NCBI GenBank assembly: GCA_964406945.1
Contig: CAYOTO010000001.1
Coordinates: 62,001 to 126,000 of the forward strand
Direction of reading: 5' to 3'
Length of the DNA stretch: 64,000 nt
From: UBA2266 sp964406945
GTDB taxonomy: Bacteria; Planctomycetota; Phycisphaerae; Sedimentisphaerales; Anaerobacaceae
Shown: positions 8,184 to 17,336 of the stretch, in pieces
Layout: the number at the start of each line of letters is the position of its first letter
Position numbering within the stretch: the stretch's first letter is position 1
Position numbers and translations under genes: made by a program
The notes under the pieces: generated by a model
Databases searched by the model: none
What the model was told of the DNA's origin: nothing
The model's input: only the letters and a program-made list of their open reading frames with translations

Positions 8184-10547
8184 ATGGCGGATCTACGGTT
8201 TTCAGGTCTACAGACAGGCATCGACACGGATTCCATCATCAAGCAACTGATGGAACTGGAGCGTCGGACAATGTACGAGTACCAGGACCGCAAGAGCCTC
8301 TGGCAGCAAAGGCAGGACGCCCTCAGCGAACTGCAGTCCAAGCTCACCAATTTTCGCACCTCGGTCCGGGCCCTTTCCGATGCCGACGAACTCCGCGCTT
8401 ATAACGTCACTACAAGCGACGAAGACAAACTAACCGCCGAAGCCACCAACAATGCATTCGAAGGCAACCACAACGTCGTCGTAAACCAACTGGCGAACTC
8501 CGAAAGAACCGTCCACACCGCCGGCTTCGAATATGCCGAAGACTACGTCGGCGCAGGAACCTTCATCTACTCCTACAACCACCAGGAAACCACCATCACT
8601 ACCACCGCCACCACCACTCTCGACGACCTGGTCGGCATGATAAACAACGACGCCGAGAATCCTGGTGTCACTGCCAGCCTGCTCTATTACAACGACAGGT
8701 ACCACCTCGTCCTCAACGGCGACGATGCGGGCACCGATTACAAAATAAACATAAATTCCTCCAGCACGGAAACCTGGGAGGCCGACTCCAGCCTGACGCG
8801 AAACTCCGACAATGCCTCGCTTACGACCAGAATTACCGACCTCGACCAGTTCTCCGGAACTCTCGAAGGCGGCGAGACAATCGAAATAACCGGCACAGAC
8901 CGCAACGGCGTAGCGCTGACCCAGGTAAACCTCTCCATCACAGAAAACACGCGGGTCGAACACCTCATCGGCGAAATCAACGATGCCTTCGACGGCATCG
9001 CCAAAGCGAAATTCGAAAACGGTCAGATCGTTCTTGCCGACAATGTATCCGGAACCAGCGACCTTTCCGTTGCGCTCAACTACAATGCCAACGGCTCGGC
9101 CGCCACGCTGACCCTGCCCTCAATAGCCGTCGCCACCGAAGGCGGAGCCACCTCCGCAACCCTGGCAAATTTCGCCTCTTCGGATTTCACCGAAACTCAG
9201 TCCGCCCAGGACTCCAAGATTAAAGTTGACGGTTTCCCCAACAGTTCCGCCACCGCCGAAGTTCAAACGCTGAGCTTCACAAATGCATCCACCTCCGGCA
9301 CCTTCAACCTGACTTACGACGGCCAGACAACCGACCCGATAAGCTATGACGCCACCACCGCCGACATCCAGGCCGCACTCGAAACTCTATCCAACGTCAG
9401 CGCAGGCGACATAACGGTAGCCGGAGACCAACTCACCCAGACCAACGGCACCATGACGTTCACCTTCGCCGATTCCGCCGGCGATGTCGATATGCTGAGC
9501 ATCGACCCGGCGAATCTCAGCGAATCTACTCGAACCAATTACGTCTGGGCCGAACAGACCAAAGGCTCCGATGGATACATATCCCGAAGCTCCAATACCG
9601 TGGACGATGTCGTGACCGGCCTGACTCTCCATCTGCACGACACCACCGACGCCACCGGCGAAGAAGTGAACCTCACAAGAGACATCCAGTCGGTAAAAAC
9701 CAAGCTCGACAAGATGGTCACTGCGTATAACAATGCGGTCGATTTCATCAAGGAAAACACCAGGTACGACCAGGCCACCGAAACCGCCGGTGTGCTCATG
9801 GGCGATTACGCCGTCTCATCGATCCAGTACCGCCTGCGCGAACCGCTCATAGAGCAGGCCGCCGGATTCATATCAGACGTAGACAGCTTTCTTACTCCAC
9901 TGTCGGTAGGTTTCGATCTCGACGGAGACGGCCATCTCAGTCTCGACCACAACGACCTCGACGAAGCCATCGCCGAAGATTATCGCGATGTACTCGCACT
10001 AATCGGCGCCGACAAGACAGGCTCAAGCTCCTCCAACACAATCGAATTCTACAGCGCCGCCAGCAGTTACACCACAGCCGGCGAATACGACGTCCAGGTA
10101 ACAGTCTCAGGAGGAGCGATCACCGACGCACAGATCAAACTGTCCTCCGAATCCTCATACCGCACCGCCTCGTTCAGCGGCAACATAGTAACCGGAAATT
10201 CCGACTTCGACGATAACGGCGACCCGGTTTACCCCGAGAACGGCCTGCAGCTCAGCGTCGATCTCTCCGCCGACGGTGTCTACAACGCAACTGTCCGCGT
10301 CAAACAGGGATTTGCCGGAAAAATCGAAGATGCAATCGACGTCATGCTTAAGCCCACCGTCGGAAGCCTCGTCCTCGACCAGGACCACGTCCAGGACCAG
10401 ATCGAACTGCTGCAGGACAAAATCGAGGACGAAGAATACCGCCTTGGAAAGCGCGAAAACAGACTCGTACTGAAATTCGCCCGTCTGGAAAAGACCCTGG
10501 CACTTCTACAGAACCAGATGGCCGCCGCCAACATCATCCCGATGTAG
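8184..10547 (+). CDS. fliD: Flagellar hook-associated protein 2 (filament cap) FliD
   Basis: FliD caps the growing filament and folds exported flagellin into place. The N-terminus (SGLQTGIDTDSIIKQLMELE) is the classic FliD_N signature. The C-terminal coiled part (residues about 690-787, DQIELLQDKIEDEEYRLGKR) matches FliD_C. At 787 residues it is well above the usual 450-500. The extra length is in the exposed middle, including a module at about 356-445 with the pattern TLSFTNASTSGTFNLTYDG then DIQAALETLSNVSAGDITV. Similar modules occur in phage tail and other surface proteins. It is expressed from its own FliA-type promoter and converges with flhB. The ATG at 8184 has only a weak ribosome site. 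Confidence 0.95.
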   Translation: MADLRFSGLQTGIDTDSIIKQLMELERRTMYEYQDRKSLWQQRQDALSELQSKLTNFRTSVRALSDADELRAYNVTTSDEDKLTAEATNNAFEGNHNVVVNQLANSERTVHTAGFEYAEDYVGAGTFIYSYNHQETTITTTATTTLDDLVGMINNDAENPGVTASLLYYNDRYHLVLNGDDAGTDYKININSSSTETWEADSSLTRNSDNASLTTRITDLDQFSGTLEGGETIEITGTDRNGVALTQVNLSITENTRVEHLIGEINDAFDGIAKAKFENGQIVLADNVSGTSDLSVALNYNANGSAATLTLPSIAVATEGGATSATLANFASSDFTETQSAQDSKIKVDGFPNSSATAEVQTLSFTNASTSGTFNLTYDGQTTDPISYDATTADIQAALETLSNVSAGDITVAGDQLTQTNGTMTFTFADSAGDVDMLSIDPANLSESTRTNYVWAEQTKGSDGYISRSSNTVDDVVTGLTLHLHDTTDATGEEVNLTRDIQSVKTKLDKMVTAYNNAVDFIKENTRYDQATETAGVLMGDYAVSSIQYRLREPLIEQAAGFISDVDSFLTPLSVGFDLDGDGHLSLDHNDLDEAIAEDYRDVLALIGADKTGSSSSNTIEFYSAASSYTTAGEYDVQVTVSGGAITDAQIKLSSESSYRTASFSGNIVTGNSDFDDNGDPVYPENGLQLSVDLSADGVYNATVRVKQGFAGKIEDAIDVMLKPTVGSLVLDQDHVQDQIELLQDKIEDEEYRLGKRENRLVLKFARLEKTLALLQNQMAAANIIPM

Positions 10548-10630
10548 GCCCGACCGACCCCCCCAACTTCTCGTATTGGCCCCCAAAATCCGAACTGACG
10601 CGGCACATTCTGTGCGCTCGCCAATTCGTA

Positions 10631-11698
10631 CTATCCTCGTCGCTGCCTCCGTAGCCGGTAGATCATGGCAAGGACCTCCGCAACAGCCACATATAGAGCA
10701 TCCGGAATGGCCTCCCCCGGTTCGGTGGTCGCATACAGCGTTCGCGCAAGCTCCGGCCGCCGCACAACCGGCACACCGTACGCCCGCGCAACCTCCATTA
10801 TCTTGTGCGCGATGTGGTCGGCTCCCTTCGCAACCACTTCCGGCGCCTCCATGGTCTTGGCATCGTACTTAAGCGCAACCGCATAATGCGTCGGGTTCAC
10901 CAGTACAACATTCGCCTTGGGAACCTCCTGCGTGATTCGCTTAAGCACCGTCTGAAACTGAATCTTGCGAATCCGGTTCTTAACCTCCGGTGAACCCTCG
11001 GTCTGCTTGCGTTCCTCCTTCACCTCCTGCTTGGTCATCTTCAGGTCTTTCATCCACTTCCATTTCTGGTAGGCCATATCCGCGACACCGATAACCAGAA
11101 GTGCGATACACACCCGGATCATCAGTCCCAGAATTATCTTCATGATAGCGCCCAGTAGCTCGAAAGACCACGCCCACCTCAGCGACGCCAGAAGATCCAG
11201 CTTCTTCTCGATGTAAACCCAGACGATGACCCCTACGAACACCAGCTTGACGACCGACAGCCCCAATTTGACCAGACTTCGCCCGTTAACCAGCTTGCTC
11301 AGCCCGTTGCCCGGGCTTATCTGCTCGAGCTTGAACTGAATCGCACCGGGCGCGAAATTCAAACCGCTAACTACAATGCTGCTTATAACCCCGCCCACAC
11401 AAAGCACAAGCAGTGTGGGAAACATCACCTTGGTCACGTCCACTATCTTCTCATTGGCAAACCCGATGAAAGCGCCCGTGTCACGGAATATGCTTATGTC
11501 GGAGTTAACTCCCTCTTCAAGGCAGCGCGAAAACCACTGCATCCATTCCGAACCCGAAAACCACACCATAAAGACCAGAAGCGTAATGGATGCGAAAGCC
11601 GTAAGCTCCTGGCTTTGAGGAAGCTGGCCCTTGGACTTGGCCTTACCCAACCTTCGAGCGGTTGGTTGTTCGGTTTTTTCTCCGGCACTTTCGGCCAT
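10631..11698 (-). CDS. flhB: Flagellar type III export switch protein FlhB
   Basis: Inner-membrane component of the flagellar export gate that switches substrate from hook to filament. The N-terminus (GEKTEQPTARRLGKAKSKG) is the family hallmark. Four membrane segments lie between residues about 33 and 210. The autocleavage motif NPTH is at 268-271, followed by the conserved HYAVALKYD. The length of 355 is typical. It is the last gene of the minus-strand flagellar operon, 22 bases after fliR. Confidence 0.97.
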   Translation of the reverse strand: MAESAGEKTEQPTARRLGKAKSKGQLPQSQELTAFASITLLVFMVWFSGSEWMQWFSRCLEEGVNSDISIFRDTGAFIGFANEKIVDVTKVMFPTLLVLCVGGVISSIVVSGLNFAPGAIQFKLEQISPGNGLSKLVNGRSLVKLGLSVVKLVFVGVIVWVYIEKKLDLLASLRWAWSFELLGAIMKIILGLMIRVCIALLVIGVADMAYQKWKWMKDLKMTKQEVKEERKQTEGSPEVKNRIRKIQFQTVLKRITQEVPKANVVLVNPTHYAVALKYDAKTMEAPEVVAKGADHIAHKIMEVARAYGVPVVRRPELARTLYATTEPGEAIPDALYVAVAEVLAMIYRLRRQRRG

Positions 11699-11720
11699 AA
11701 ATCACACCCGCAAAACCGCC

Positions 11721-12473
11721 TCACAACGGCAGAAGCTTGTTCATCCAATCCGCGAATTCCGACACGTACGTTTCTATCATCGGCAGGAAAATCGCCACCA
11801 TCAGCAGTCCCAGTCCGACACGCAGCGGCAGGCTTATGAATAATATGTTCATTTCAGGGGCGATCCTCGCGAGCACCGCCAGAATCACCATCAGCACCAG
11901 AAAAGCCGCCAGAATCGGCGCCGACAGCCGCAACCCGGCCAGCAGCAGCGTCGACCCGGCTCGAACAACCCCCGTCGCCAGCGTCGGTATTCCCGGAATC
12001 GTACCCAGCGGAAAAGCTTCATAGCTCTTTGATAACGTCAGCAAAAACAGATGATGCCCGTTTGCCGCCATGAAGATTATGATAAAGATCATCTCCAGCA
12101 GCATGCCCAGCGGCTGTGCCCGCTCACCTGTCATGGGATCAAGCACCTCCGCCATCGCCAGACCCATTTGCCGCTCCACAATGCGCCCGGCGAACTTGAC
12201 AACCGTAAACAGCATCATTGCGATCAGCCCCAGCGCAAAACCGTAAATCGCCTCGTTGCACATAAGCAATCCCGCCTCTAGCGGCGACACCTTTGCTGGG
12301 TCGATGCTGGACGGAGCTATAGTCGCGAAAAACAACGCTAGCATCGCGGTCATCCCCGCCTTGACTCTGGCCGGAATACTCTTCCAACTGAACACCGGGG
12401 CAACCAGAAAGAACGTGCTGATCCTGGTAAGGACCAGTACGAACAGCAGCAGCTTCTCAATGACGAAATCCAT
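11721..12473 (-). CDS. fliR: Flagellar export gate protein FliR
   Basis: Multi-pass membrane protein of the FliPQR export core, 250 residues with about six hydrophobic segments. Recognisable motifs are the VLVLTRISTFFLVAPVF start and GLGLLMVAIFLPMIETY near the end. The start chosen is the ATG at 12473, which shares one base with the fliQ stop (TGATG), indicating translational coupling. A longer frame reaches upstream through fliQ but its sequence is out-of-frame fliQ, not FliR. Confidence 0.95.
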   Translation of the reverse strand: MDFVIEKLLLFVLVLTRISTFFLVAPVFSWKSIPARVKAGMTAMLALFFATIAPSSIDPAKVSPLEAGLLMCNEAIYGFALGLIAMMLFTVVKFAGRIVERQMGLAMAEVLDPMTGERAQPLGMLLEMIFIIIFMAANGHHLFLLTLSKSYEAFPLGTIPGIPTLATGVVRAGSTLLLAGLRLSAPILAAFLVLMVILAVLARIAPEMNILFISLPLRVGLGLLMVAIFLPMIETYVSEFADWMNKLLPL

Positions 12474-12742
12474 CAGTGCCCGACATTCTGAATATATGCG
12501 AAAATCTCGTGACAGAACCGCAGCACGACCTGCAGCATCCAATTGCCGAAAAGAAGCATGACCCCGCCGACCGCCAGCAGCTTGGGGACAATCGTCAGTG
12601 TCATATCGCGAATCGAAGTGACCGCCTGAAACAACGTAACCGTAATGCCGACAATCATACATGTCAGCAGAATAGGAGCCGAAACAAGCAGCGCGGTCTC
12701 CAGCGTGTGTCTTCCGATATATAAAACAAAATCACCGTTCAT
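12473..12742 (-). CDS. fliQ: Flagellar export gate protein FliQ
   Basis: An 89-residue protein with two long membrane helices (ALLVSAPILLTCMIVGITVT and LLAVGGVMLLFGNWML) around the conserved LFQAVTSIRDMTLTIVPK. That length and pattern are diagnostic of FliQ, which packs with FliP and FliR in the export gate. It lies between fliP (65-base gap) and fliR (1-base overlap). Confidence 0.95.
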   Translation of the reverse strand: MNGDFVLYIGRHTLETALLVSAPILLTCMIVGITVTLFQAVTSIRDMTLTIVPKLLAVGGVMLLFGNWMLQVVLRFCHEIFAYIQNVGH

Positions 12743-12807
12743 CTTCTAACCTCAAAAATCAGTCTATCCTCCGAGCACAAAGAACACCTGGCAATTGGAC
12801 CGCGGCG

Positions 12808-13671
12808 TCAGTTAAACCCCAGACTCAGACTCCTCGCCAGCAGTCCCCACCCGTCCACCAGTATGAACAGAATCAGTTTGAACGGCAGCGAGATCATCAC
12901 CGGAGGCAGCATCATCATGCCCGCGCTCAGAAGAACGCTCGCGATCACCATGTCAACCAGTAAAAAGGGTATGAAAAGAAGGCATCCGATCTCGAAAGCC
13001 GTACGAAACTCACTGATAATGAACGCTGGAATTACTATATTCATCCCGATATCCATCGCATTCGAAGGCGGAGGCACCTTCGCCATCTCCAGAAAGATCT
13101 TGATATCGCTTTCTCTGCACTGCTTGAGCATGAATTCCTTTATGCAGCTCGTCGCACCCGAAAGAGCCGCCGGGAATGTGATCTGCTCCTGCAGATAAGG
13201 CTCCACGCTCACCTCATTGATCTTCGAAAACGTCGGCGTCATAGTGTACAGCGTAAGAAAAAGCGCCAGGCCCACAATCGCCACCGTTGGCGGTATGGTC
13301 TGCGTGCTCAACGCCCGCCGCACGAACGAAAGAACGATGATAATACGAGTAAAAGACGTCATCATCACCAGCAGGCTCGGAAGAATCGCAAGACCCGTGA
13401 AGATTACCACCAGTCTTACCGCCAGAGTCCAGTCCTGACCCTCTCCTTCCTCCGCGGTTGCCTTTTCCAGAACCGTCGCCAGGTCGCTCAGGCTCGGCAC
13501 CTCACCTCTGGCCCTGGCTGCTTCGACGTCTCTCTGCTGCTGCATGTTCAATCGCGCCAGCCCCTCCTGCAGCGCACGCTCGGCATCCGGAATCTCCCCG
13601 GCATTGCCGTAAGCCGCTGCGCCCGTCAGCAGTACCGCCGCGATTGCGATGATGGCCGGTCCGGGCCTCAT
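12808..13671 (-). CDS. fliP: Flagellar export gate protein FliP
   Basis: Forms the pentameric core of the export gate. A cleavable signal peptide (AIIAIAAVLLTGAAAYGNAG) is followed by an acidic/charged linker to about residue 75. The conserved membrane core follows, with the motifs TSFTRIIIVLSFVRRAL, IPAFIISEFRTAFEIG and GMMMLPPVMISLPFKLILF. The length of 287 is slightly above the usual 245-255 because of the linker. The ATG overlaps the fliO stop (ATGA), so translation is probably coupled. Confidence 0.97.
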   Translation of the reverse strand: MRPGPAIIAIAAVLLTGAAAYGNAGEIPDAERALQEGLARLNMQQQRDVEAARARGEVPSLSDLATVLEKATAEEGEGQDWTLAVRLVVIFTGLAILPSLLVMMTSFTRIIIVLSFVRRALSTQTIPPTVAIVGLALFLTLYTMTPTFSKINEVSVEPYLQEQITFPAALSGATSCIKEFMLKQCRESDIKIFLEMAKVPPPSNAMDIGMNIVIPAFIISEFRTAFEIGCLLFIPFLLVDMVIASVLLSAGMMMLPPVMISLPFKLILFILVDGWGLLARSLSLGFN

Positions 13672-14195
13672 TCTTCCTCCTCGTTTGCTTTATTCAGAAA
13701 ATCCATTTCCGAAAGCTCGTCCCCAATAGTCGCCAACCTCGTAATCCTCTCACTCGTACTGCCCAGCAGAAACCGCTGATCGCCCGCCTTAACCAGATGC
13801 AGCGCCTTGTGCTGACCCAGATGAACCGTCTCCAGCACGCGAACCTCCCTGGCCTGAATATTCGAAATCCTCGGCAGCACACGCCGCGAAAGGTAAAGTG
13901 CAGCTCCTCCCAGCAGCAGCACTATGAGAACCGCCCCGACGAGCTTATAAAGCATTTGGCCCGTATCGACGTCATTGCCCATCGTCAGGTTCGGGTCCGG
14001 TACGAAGTGCGAATTTGCGTCCCTCAACACCACTGGTGATGTGTTGGCGTCCGAAATCTCCTCAGCCGCCTCCGTCGCGTTAACATCCGCCACGCCGTTC
14101 AAATCGGCGCTTCCATACGCCGTCCCGCATGCCAGCAGCGCGCACAGCAGAACTCCATCCCATCGCCGGCCGGTAATATTACAGTATTTCCACAT
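13668..14195 (-). CDS. fliO: FliO-like flagellar export assembly protein
   Basis: FliO helps assemble the FliP ring. This 175-residue protein has an N-terminal hydrophobic export signal (VLLCALLACGTAYGS), an acidic Asp/Asn/Glu-rich periplasmic stretch, one membrane helix (LVGAVLIVLLLGGAALYLSR, about residues 87-106) and a cytoplasmic domain. That domain carries the family pattern EVRVLETVHLGQHKALHLVK and LLGSTSERITRLATIG. The position just before fliP and the 4-base overlap support the call. Confidence 0.88.
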   Translation of the reverse strand: MWKYCNITGRRWDGVLLCALLACGTAYGSADLNGVADVNATEAAEEISDANTSPVVLRDANSHFVPDPNLTMGNDVDTGQMLYKLVGAVLIVLLLGGAALYLSRRVLPRISNIQAREVRVLETVHLGQHKALHLVKAGDQRFLLGSTSERITRLATIGDELSEMDFLNKANEEEE

Positions 14196-14363
14196 AATGC
14201 GTCCTTATGCAGATATACTGCAAATACCATGCCAGCGCCGCCGAATGACCTTAACGCTTCCAAAACGCACACCGAGGGCGCAAATACGATAGCCAATCCG
14301 GACACAATGTTCGAATCTCCGACACATCCGGCGCTATCTGGACTTTCTTTTTGTCAAAGCCTT

Positions 14364-15101
14364 CTAGCCTGCTTGTCCTCCGCGCAGCACGGCCACAAGT
14401 ATTTGTGAGTCCCCGGACGCCGCGCTGTCCGGCCCCACCCAGCAGCCTCCCGCACCGGAACCCCACGAATACACCGGCCAGCCAGTACCTTCGAGTTTAC
14501 TCCTCAAATAATCCGCCGCCGCCTTTGCTCTTTTCGCCGATACCAGCATCTGATTCTTTTCGCCTCTGGCATCGCCGGCCAGCCCCAGAACATACAGCCT
14601 CACCGGCCCGGTTCCTTCTCCCTGCCGCAAGTCCGAGGAGAATTCATCAAGATACTCCCGCCCCGCATCGTTCAGCGCCCATTCTTCGCCTCCGAACCGG
14701 ATGCCGGTAACTGTAAAATCCGCCTTGTCGCCAACGATATTTGCGGGCATCGTGGTCATTTCATGGTTGATGCGTTTGAATATCTGTTCTATATCCTCCT
14801 GCCTCGAGCTGATCGTCCTCACGTCGTGCGTCTTATCGGGATTGTTTACAACGTACTTCCATTTGTAATTGCTGAAATTCGGCTCCCGGCCCTTGCCCAG
14901 AAGCGCTCCAAGCCCCACATATCGAATCGACTGCAGAAATGCCTCCCGCCCCTCCCGAAACAACTCCGGATTCTGATCCTGCGCCAGGCTCAGCAGCATA
15001 ACGAAGAACGTCAGCAGCAGCGTTACCATGTCCGAGAACGTAACTATATATCCCGGAACCTTGGGCTTGCCGTCATCCTGTGAAAAACGCCTTCGCTTCA
15101 A
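14364..15101 (-). CDS. Second MotB-family stator protein
   Basis: A 245-residue MotB paralog. The plug/membrane motif VTFSDMVTLLLTFFVMLLS carries the ion-binding aspartate at D24. The C-terminal part resembles an OmpA-like peptidoglycan-binding fold (SAKRAKAAADYLRSKLEGTG) but its core motifs are degenerate and it is shorter than usual. The start is TTG at 15101, overlapping the stop of the upstream motB by four bases (TTGA) with AGGAG 9 bases before it, so the two MotB-like proteins are translationally coupled. A gap of 168 bases follows before fliO. It may form mixed stators with the first MotB. Confidence 0.85.
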   Translation of the reverse strand: MKRRRFSQDDGKPKVPGYIVTFSDMVTLLLTFFVMLLSLAQDQNPELFREGREAFLQSIRYVGLGALLGKGREPNFSNYKWKYVVNNPDKTHDVRTISSRQEDIEQIFKRINHEMTTMPANIVGDKADFTVTGIRFGGEEWALNDAGREYLDEFSSDLRQGEGTGPVRLYVLGLAGDARGEKNQMLVSAKRAKAAADYLRSKLEGTGWPVYSWGSGAGGCWVGPDSAASGDSQILVAVLRGGQAG

Positions 15102-15787
15102 TTATAAATGCTCCTCTCCAGCAGAACTATTTCGATCTGCCGGTCGTCGTCTTTCACGTTCGATCCCTCGTATTCGACCTGTGGCACTGTCGTTGATTGA
15201 GCGATACTGAAAAGATCTTTGTCGAGTCTTTTTTCGTTGCTGAAGTACTCCAGCAGAGCCCATGACCTGTTAAGCCCCAGATCGGGGCGGCTTTCATCGC
15301 TGCCGATACTGTGCTCGCTTATCACCACACGGTGCGGCACTTCTCGCATGAAATCGCCCATCGTCGAGAGTATTTCGCGACCGCGCCTGCTGAAATGCGT
15401 GCCCATGCCCAGAAAAATCTTCTCCGAAGATATCATGAAAACCTTCCGGTTATGAAACTGCCTCGGTCGTGTCTCCGAGCGAAGATTCTCCACCGGATTC
15501 TGGGCGGCGGTCGGCTTCTCACTGCCCTGGTCAAGTTCTTCGCGCTTCACCAGCGGCATCAATTCCAGCAGCGCATCGCGATCCTCCAGCGTTATAGGAC
15601 TGATACTGGTCAAGGCCCGGCTGTATATCACCCGCAGCTTCTCGAATAACTGCTCCTCGAATGCGGAAAAACTCAGCAGCAGCACGAAAAAAGTCAGCAG
15701 CAGAGTCATACAGTCGCTGAACGTAACCATCCACTCCGGCGCACCTGCCGGCCCGTCGTCTTCCGGTTGTTTCTGATCCCCGGCCAT
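15098..15787 (-). CDS. motB: Flagellar stator protein MotB
   Basis: The cell-wall-anchored stator subunit, 229 residues. The N-terminal motif PEWMVTFSDCMTLLLTFFVL has the essential aspartate at D25. The OmpA-like C-terminal domain (about 110-225) includes LNRSWALLEYFSNEKRL and DDRQIEIVLLE. The ATG shares one base with the motA stop (TGATG). Upstream motA and downstream second motB form a tightly coupled stator set inside the flagellar operon. Confidence 0.93.
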   Translation of the reverse strand: MAGDQKQPEDDGPAGAPEWMVTFSDCMTLLLTFFVLLLSFSAFEEQLFEKLRVIYSRALTSISPITLEDRDALLELMPLVKREELDQGSEKPTAAQNPVENLRSETRPRQFHNRKVFMISSEKIFLGMGTHFSRRGREILSTMGDFMREVPHRVVISEHSIGSDESRPDLGLNRSWALLEYFSNEKRLDKDLFSIAQSTTVPQVEYEGSNVKDDDRQIEIVLLERSIYN

Positions 15788-16560
15788 CAGATTCTCGCCT
15801 TTACTTCTTCACGCCTGCTTTTCGAGACGAATGTCTGCAGCTTCTCACGAACCGTCGTCGGATTCTCTCCGTGGGCTATCGCACAGATACCTTCCGTAAT
15901 CATTTCCATTGTGGTCCTCTCCGCTGCTGAATAGATACTCAACTTCCCCGCAAGCGGGATAAAAAGCAGATTCGCCGCAAACGCCCCGTAAAAAGTCGTC
16001 AGAAGCGCCGTCGCCATGCCCTGCCCGATCCCGCTCGGGTCCTTGAGATTTGAGAGCATCTGCACCAGCCCGATCAGCGTCCCGATCATTCCGAACGCCG
16101 GCGCCGCCGCCCCCATAAAGTCCAGTATCTTCTTGCCCGTCGCATGTCTTTCCTGCAGGTACTGAATTTCCAGGTTCATTAATTCTCGGATCTTGTCGAC
16201 ATCCTGCCCGTCAACCAGCATCTGCATGCCCTTGACGAAAAAAGCATCGTTCAGATCTCGAAGTTCCTGCTCCAGGGCCAGAGCACCGTCACGTCGATTT
16301 ATCGCCGCAAAATCCACCATCTTCTGAATAAGCTCCGAAGAAGACGGAATCTTCGTGACGATAGTCTTCTTTACAATTGAGAAAATCTGCAAAAACTGCG
16401 GCAGAGAAAAGTGAATCATCGTCGAGCACAGCATCCCCCCGATGGTAACCGCCAGCGATGGTATGTTGAAAAACATCTTCGCACTGCTGCCCCCGGCCAG
16501 TATGGACCCGATGACCACCGCCATACCCAGTAATACGCCGATTATTGTTGCAATATCCAT
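15787..16560 (-). CDS. motA: Flagellar stator protein MotA (PomA-like)
   Basis: Four-helix stator subunit that couples ion flow to rotation, 257 residues. The N-terminal helix pair (IATIIGVLLGMAVVIGSIL, and PSLAVTIGGMLCSTMIHF) and the C-terminal pair (AAPAFGMIGTLIGLVQML, and GMATALLTTFYGAFAANLLF) match the MotA/PomA family. The cytoplasmic loop holds the motif DAFFVKGMQMLVDG. The AAGGGA ribosome site fits the ATG at 16560. The single motA precedes two motB genes. Confidence 0.95.
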   Translation of the reverse strand: MDIATIIGVLLGMAVVIGSILAGGSSAKMFFNIPSLAVTIGGMLCSTMIHFSLPQFLQIFSIVKKTIVTKIPSSSELIQKMVDFAAINRRDGALALEQELRDLNDAFFVKGMQMLVDGQDVDKIRELMNLEIQYLQERHATGKKILDFMGAAAPAFGMIGTLIGLVQMLSNLKDPSGIGQGMATALLTTFYGAFAANLLFIPLAGKLSIYSAAERTTMEMITEGICAIAHGENPTTVREKLQTFVSKSRREEVKARI

Positions 16561-16572
16561 CTGCTGTCCCTT

Positions 16573-17271
16573 CTATATCTCGCTAATGTGCTTAAGCCGC
16601 TGACTCAGATAAGCCGCCAGCGCCGGCTCCGTATTGGCCAGTTCGCCGAGCACTTTAGCCTTTGGTCGCTCCGTCATGAAGTGAAGGATTTTCACCGCAT
16701 CTGTCGCTGAGCCGTTTTGACCTTTCGACATCGTCAGAAATATCTTGCTCGCACTGGTCGAATCCATCTTGTCGTAAGTCGCCGCAATCGTCGCGAAGTT
16801 CACTTTCTCCGACTTCGTGATCTGAATCCTGGTCTTCTCCAGCTTGTCTCGCTCGCTCTTTAGAGTCGCAACCGTAGTCGCAAGTTCCACCCGCAGTTTG
16901 TTCAGCTCTTCAACCTCTTTGTTCAACTCCGCCTGCGCCGTCTTCAAACGATCCTCTCGAAGGTTCAACTGCTCCTGCTTCCGTTCGTAATCGTTTATTT
17001 TCGCCCGAACATCGAAGATCAGCCTCTTAAGCTGCTTCTCTTCCAGACTCAGCAAATCCTCACCCGCCGATCCGAGATTGGGTATGCCTTGCTCATCGGT
17101 TGCCGAACCCGCTTCTCCGGGCTGCGTCCCGACTGCTGAATTTTGACCCCCGGCTGCACCTGCATCCGCCGCCCCGGCGCCCTGCGGTTTTGTAAACCAT
17201 GCAATCGCAAAAGTCGCCGCAAAACTGATTAATCCCGCCCCGGCCGTTATTATGACAAATTTTTTACTCAC
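16573..17271 (-). CDS. MotE-like flagellar motor chaperone (coiled-coil, MgtE-N-like C-terminus)
   Basis: A 232-residue protein with an N-terminal membrane anchor (residues about 4-26), a Gly/Ala-rich linker and a long coiled coil (about 72-160, rich in Glu/Lys/Leu). The C-terminal domain ATYDKMDSTSASKIFLTMS...ILHFMTERPKAKVLGELA is similar to the MgtE N-domain repeats. That architecture is known for MotE, which helps MotB fold or localise. Location between fliJ and motA agrees. The start is GTG with AGGAG eight bases upstream. Family assignment is by pattern only. Confidence 0.75.
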   Translation of the reverse strand: MSKKFVIITAGAGLISFAATFAIAWFTKPQGAGAADAGAAGGQNSAVGTQPGEAGSATDEQGIPNLGSAGEDLLSLEEKQLKRLIFDVRAKINDYERKQEQLNLREDRLKTAQAELNKEVEELNKLRVELATTVATLKSERDKLEKTRIQITKSEKVNFATIAATYDKMDSTSASKIFLTMSKGQNGSATDAVKILHFMTERPKAKVLGELANTEPALAAYLSQRLKHISEI

Positions 17272-17336
17272 AGGTCATTCTCCTGTACCTAATCGCAATT
17301 TCACCGAATCTGATCAATGTCCTGAAGACGAGCCTC

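Noticed and set aside
15181..15196. TGGCACTGTCGTTGA on the plus strand
   Set aside because: Inside motB on the opposite strand, lacks the GC of the -12 box and faces no gene.
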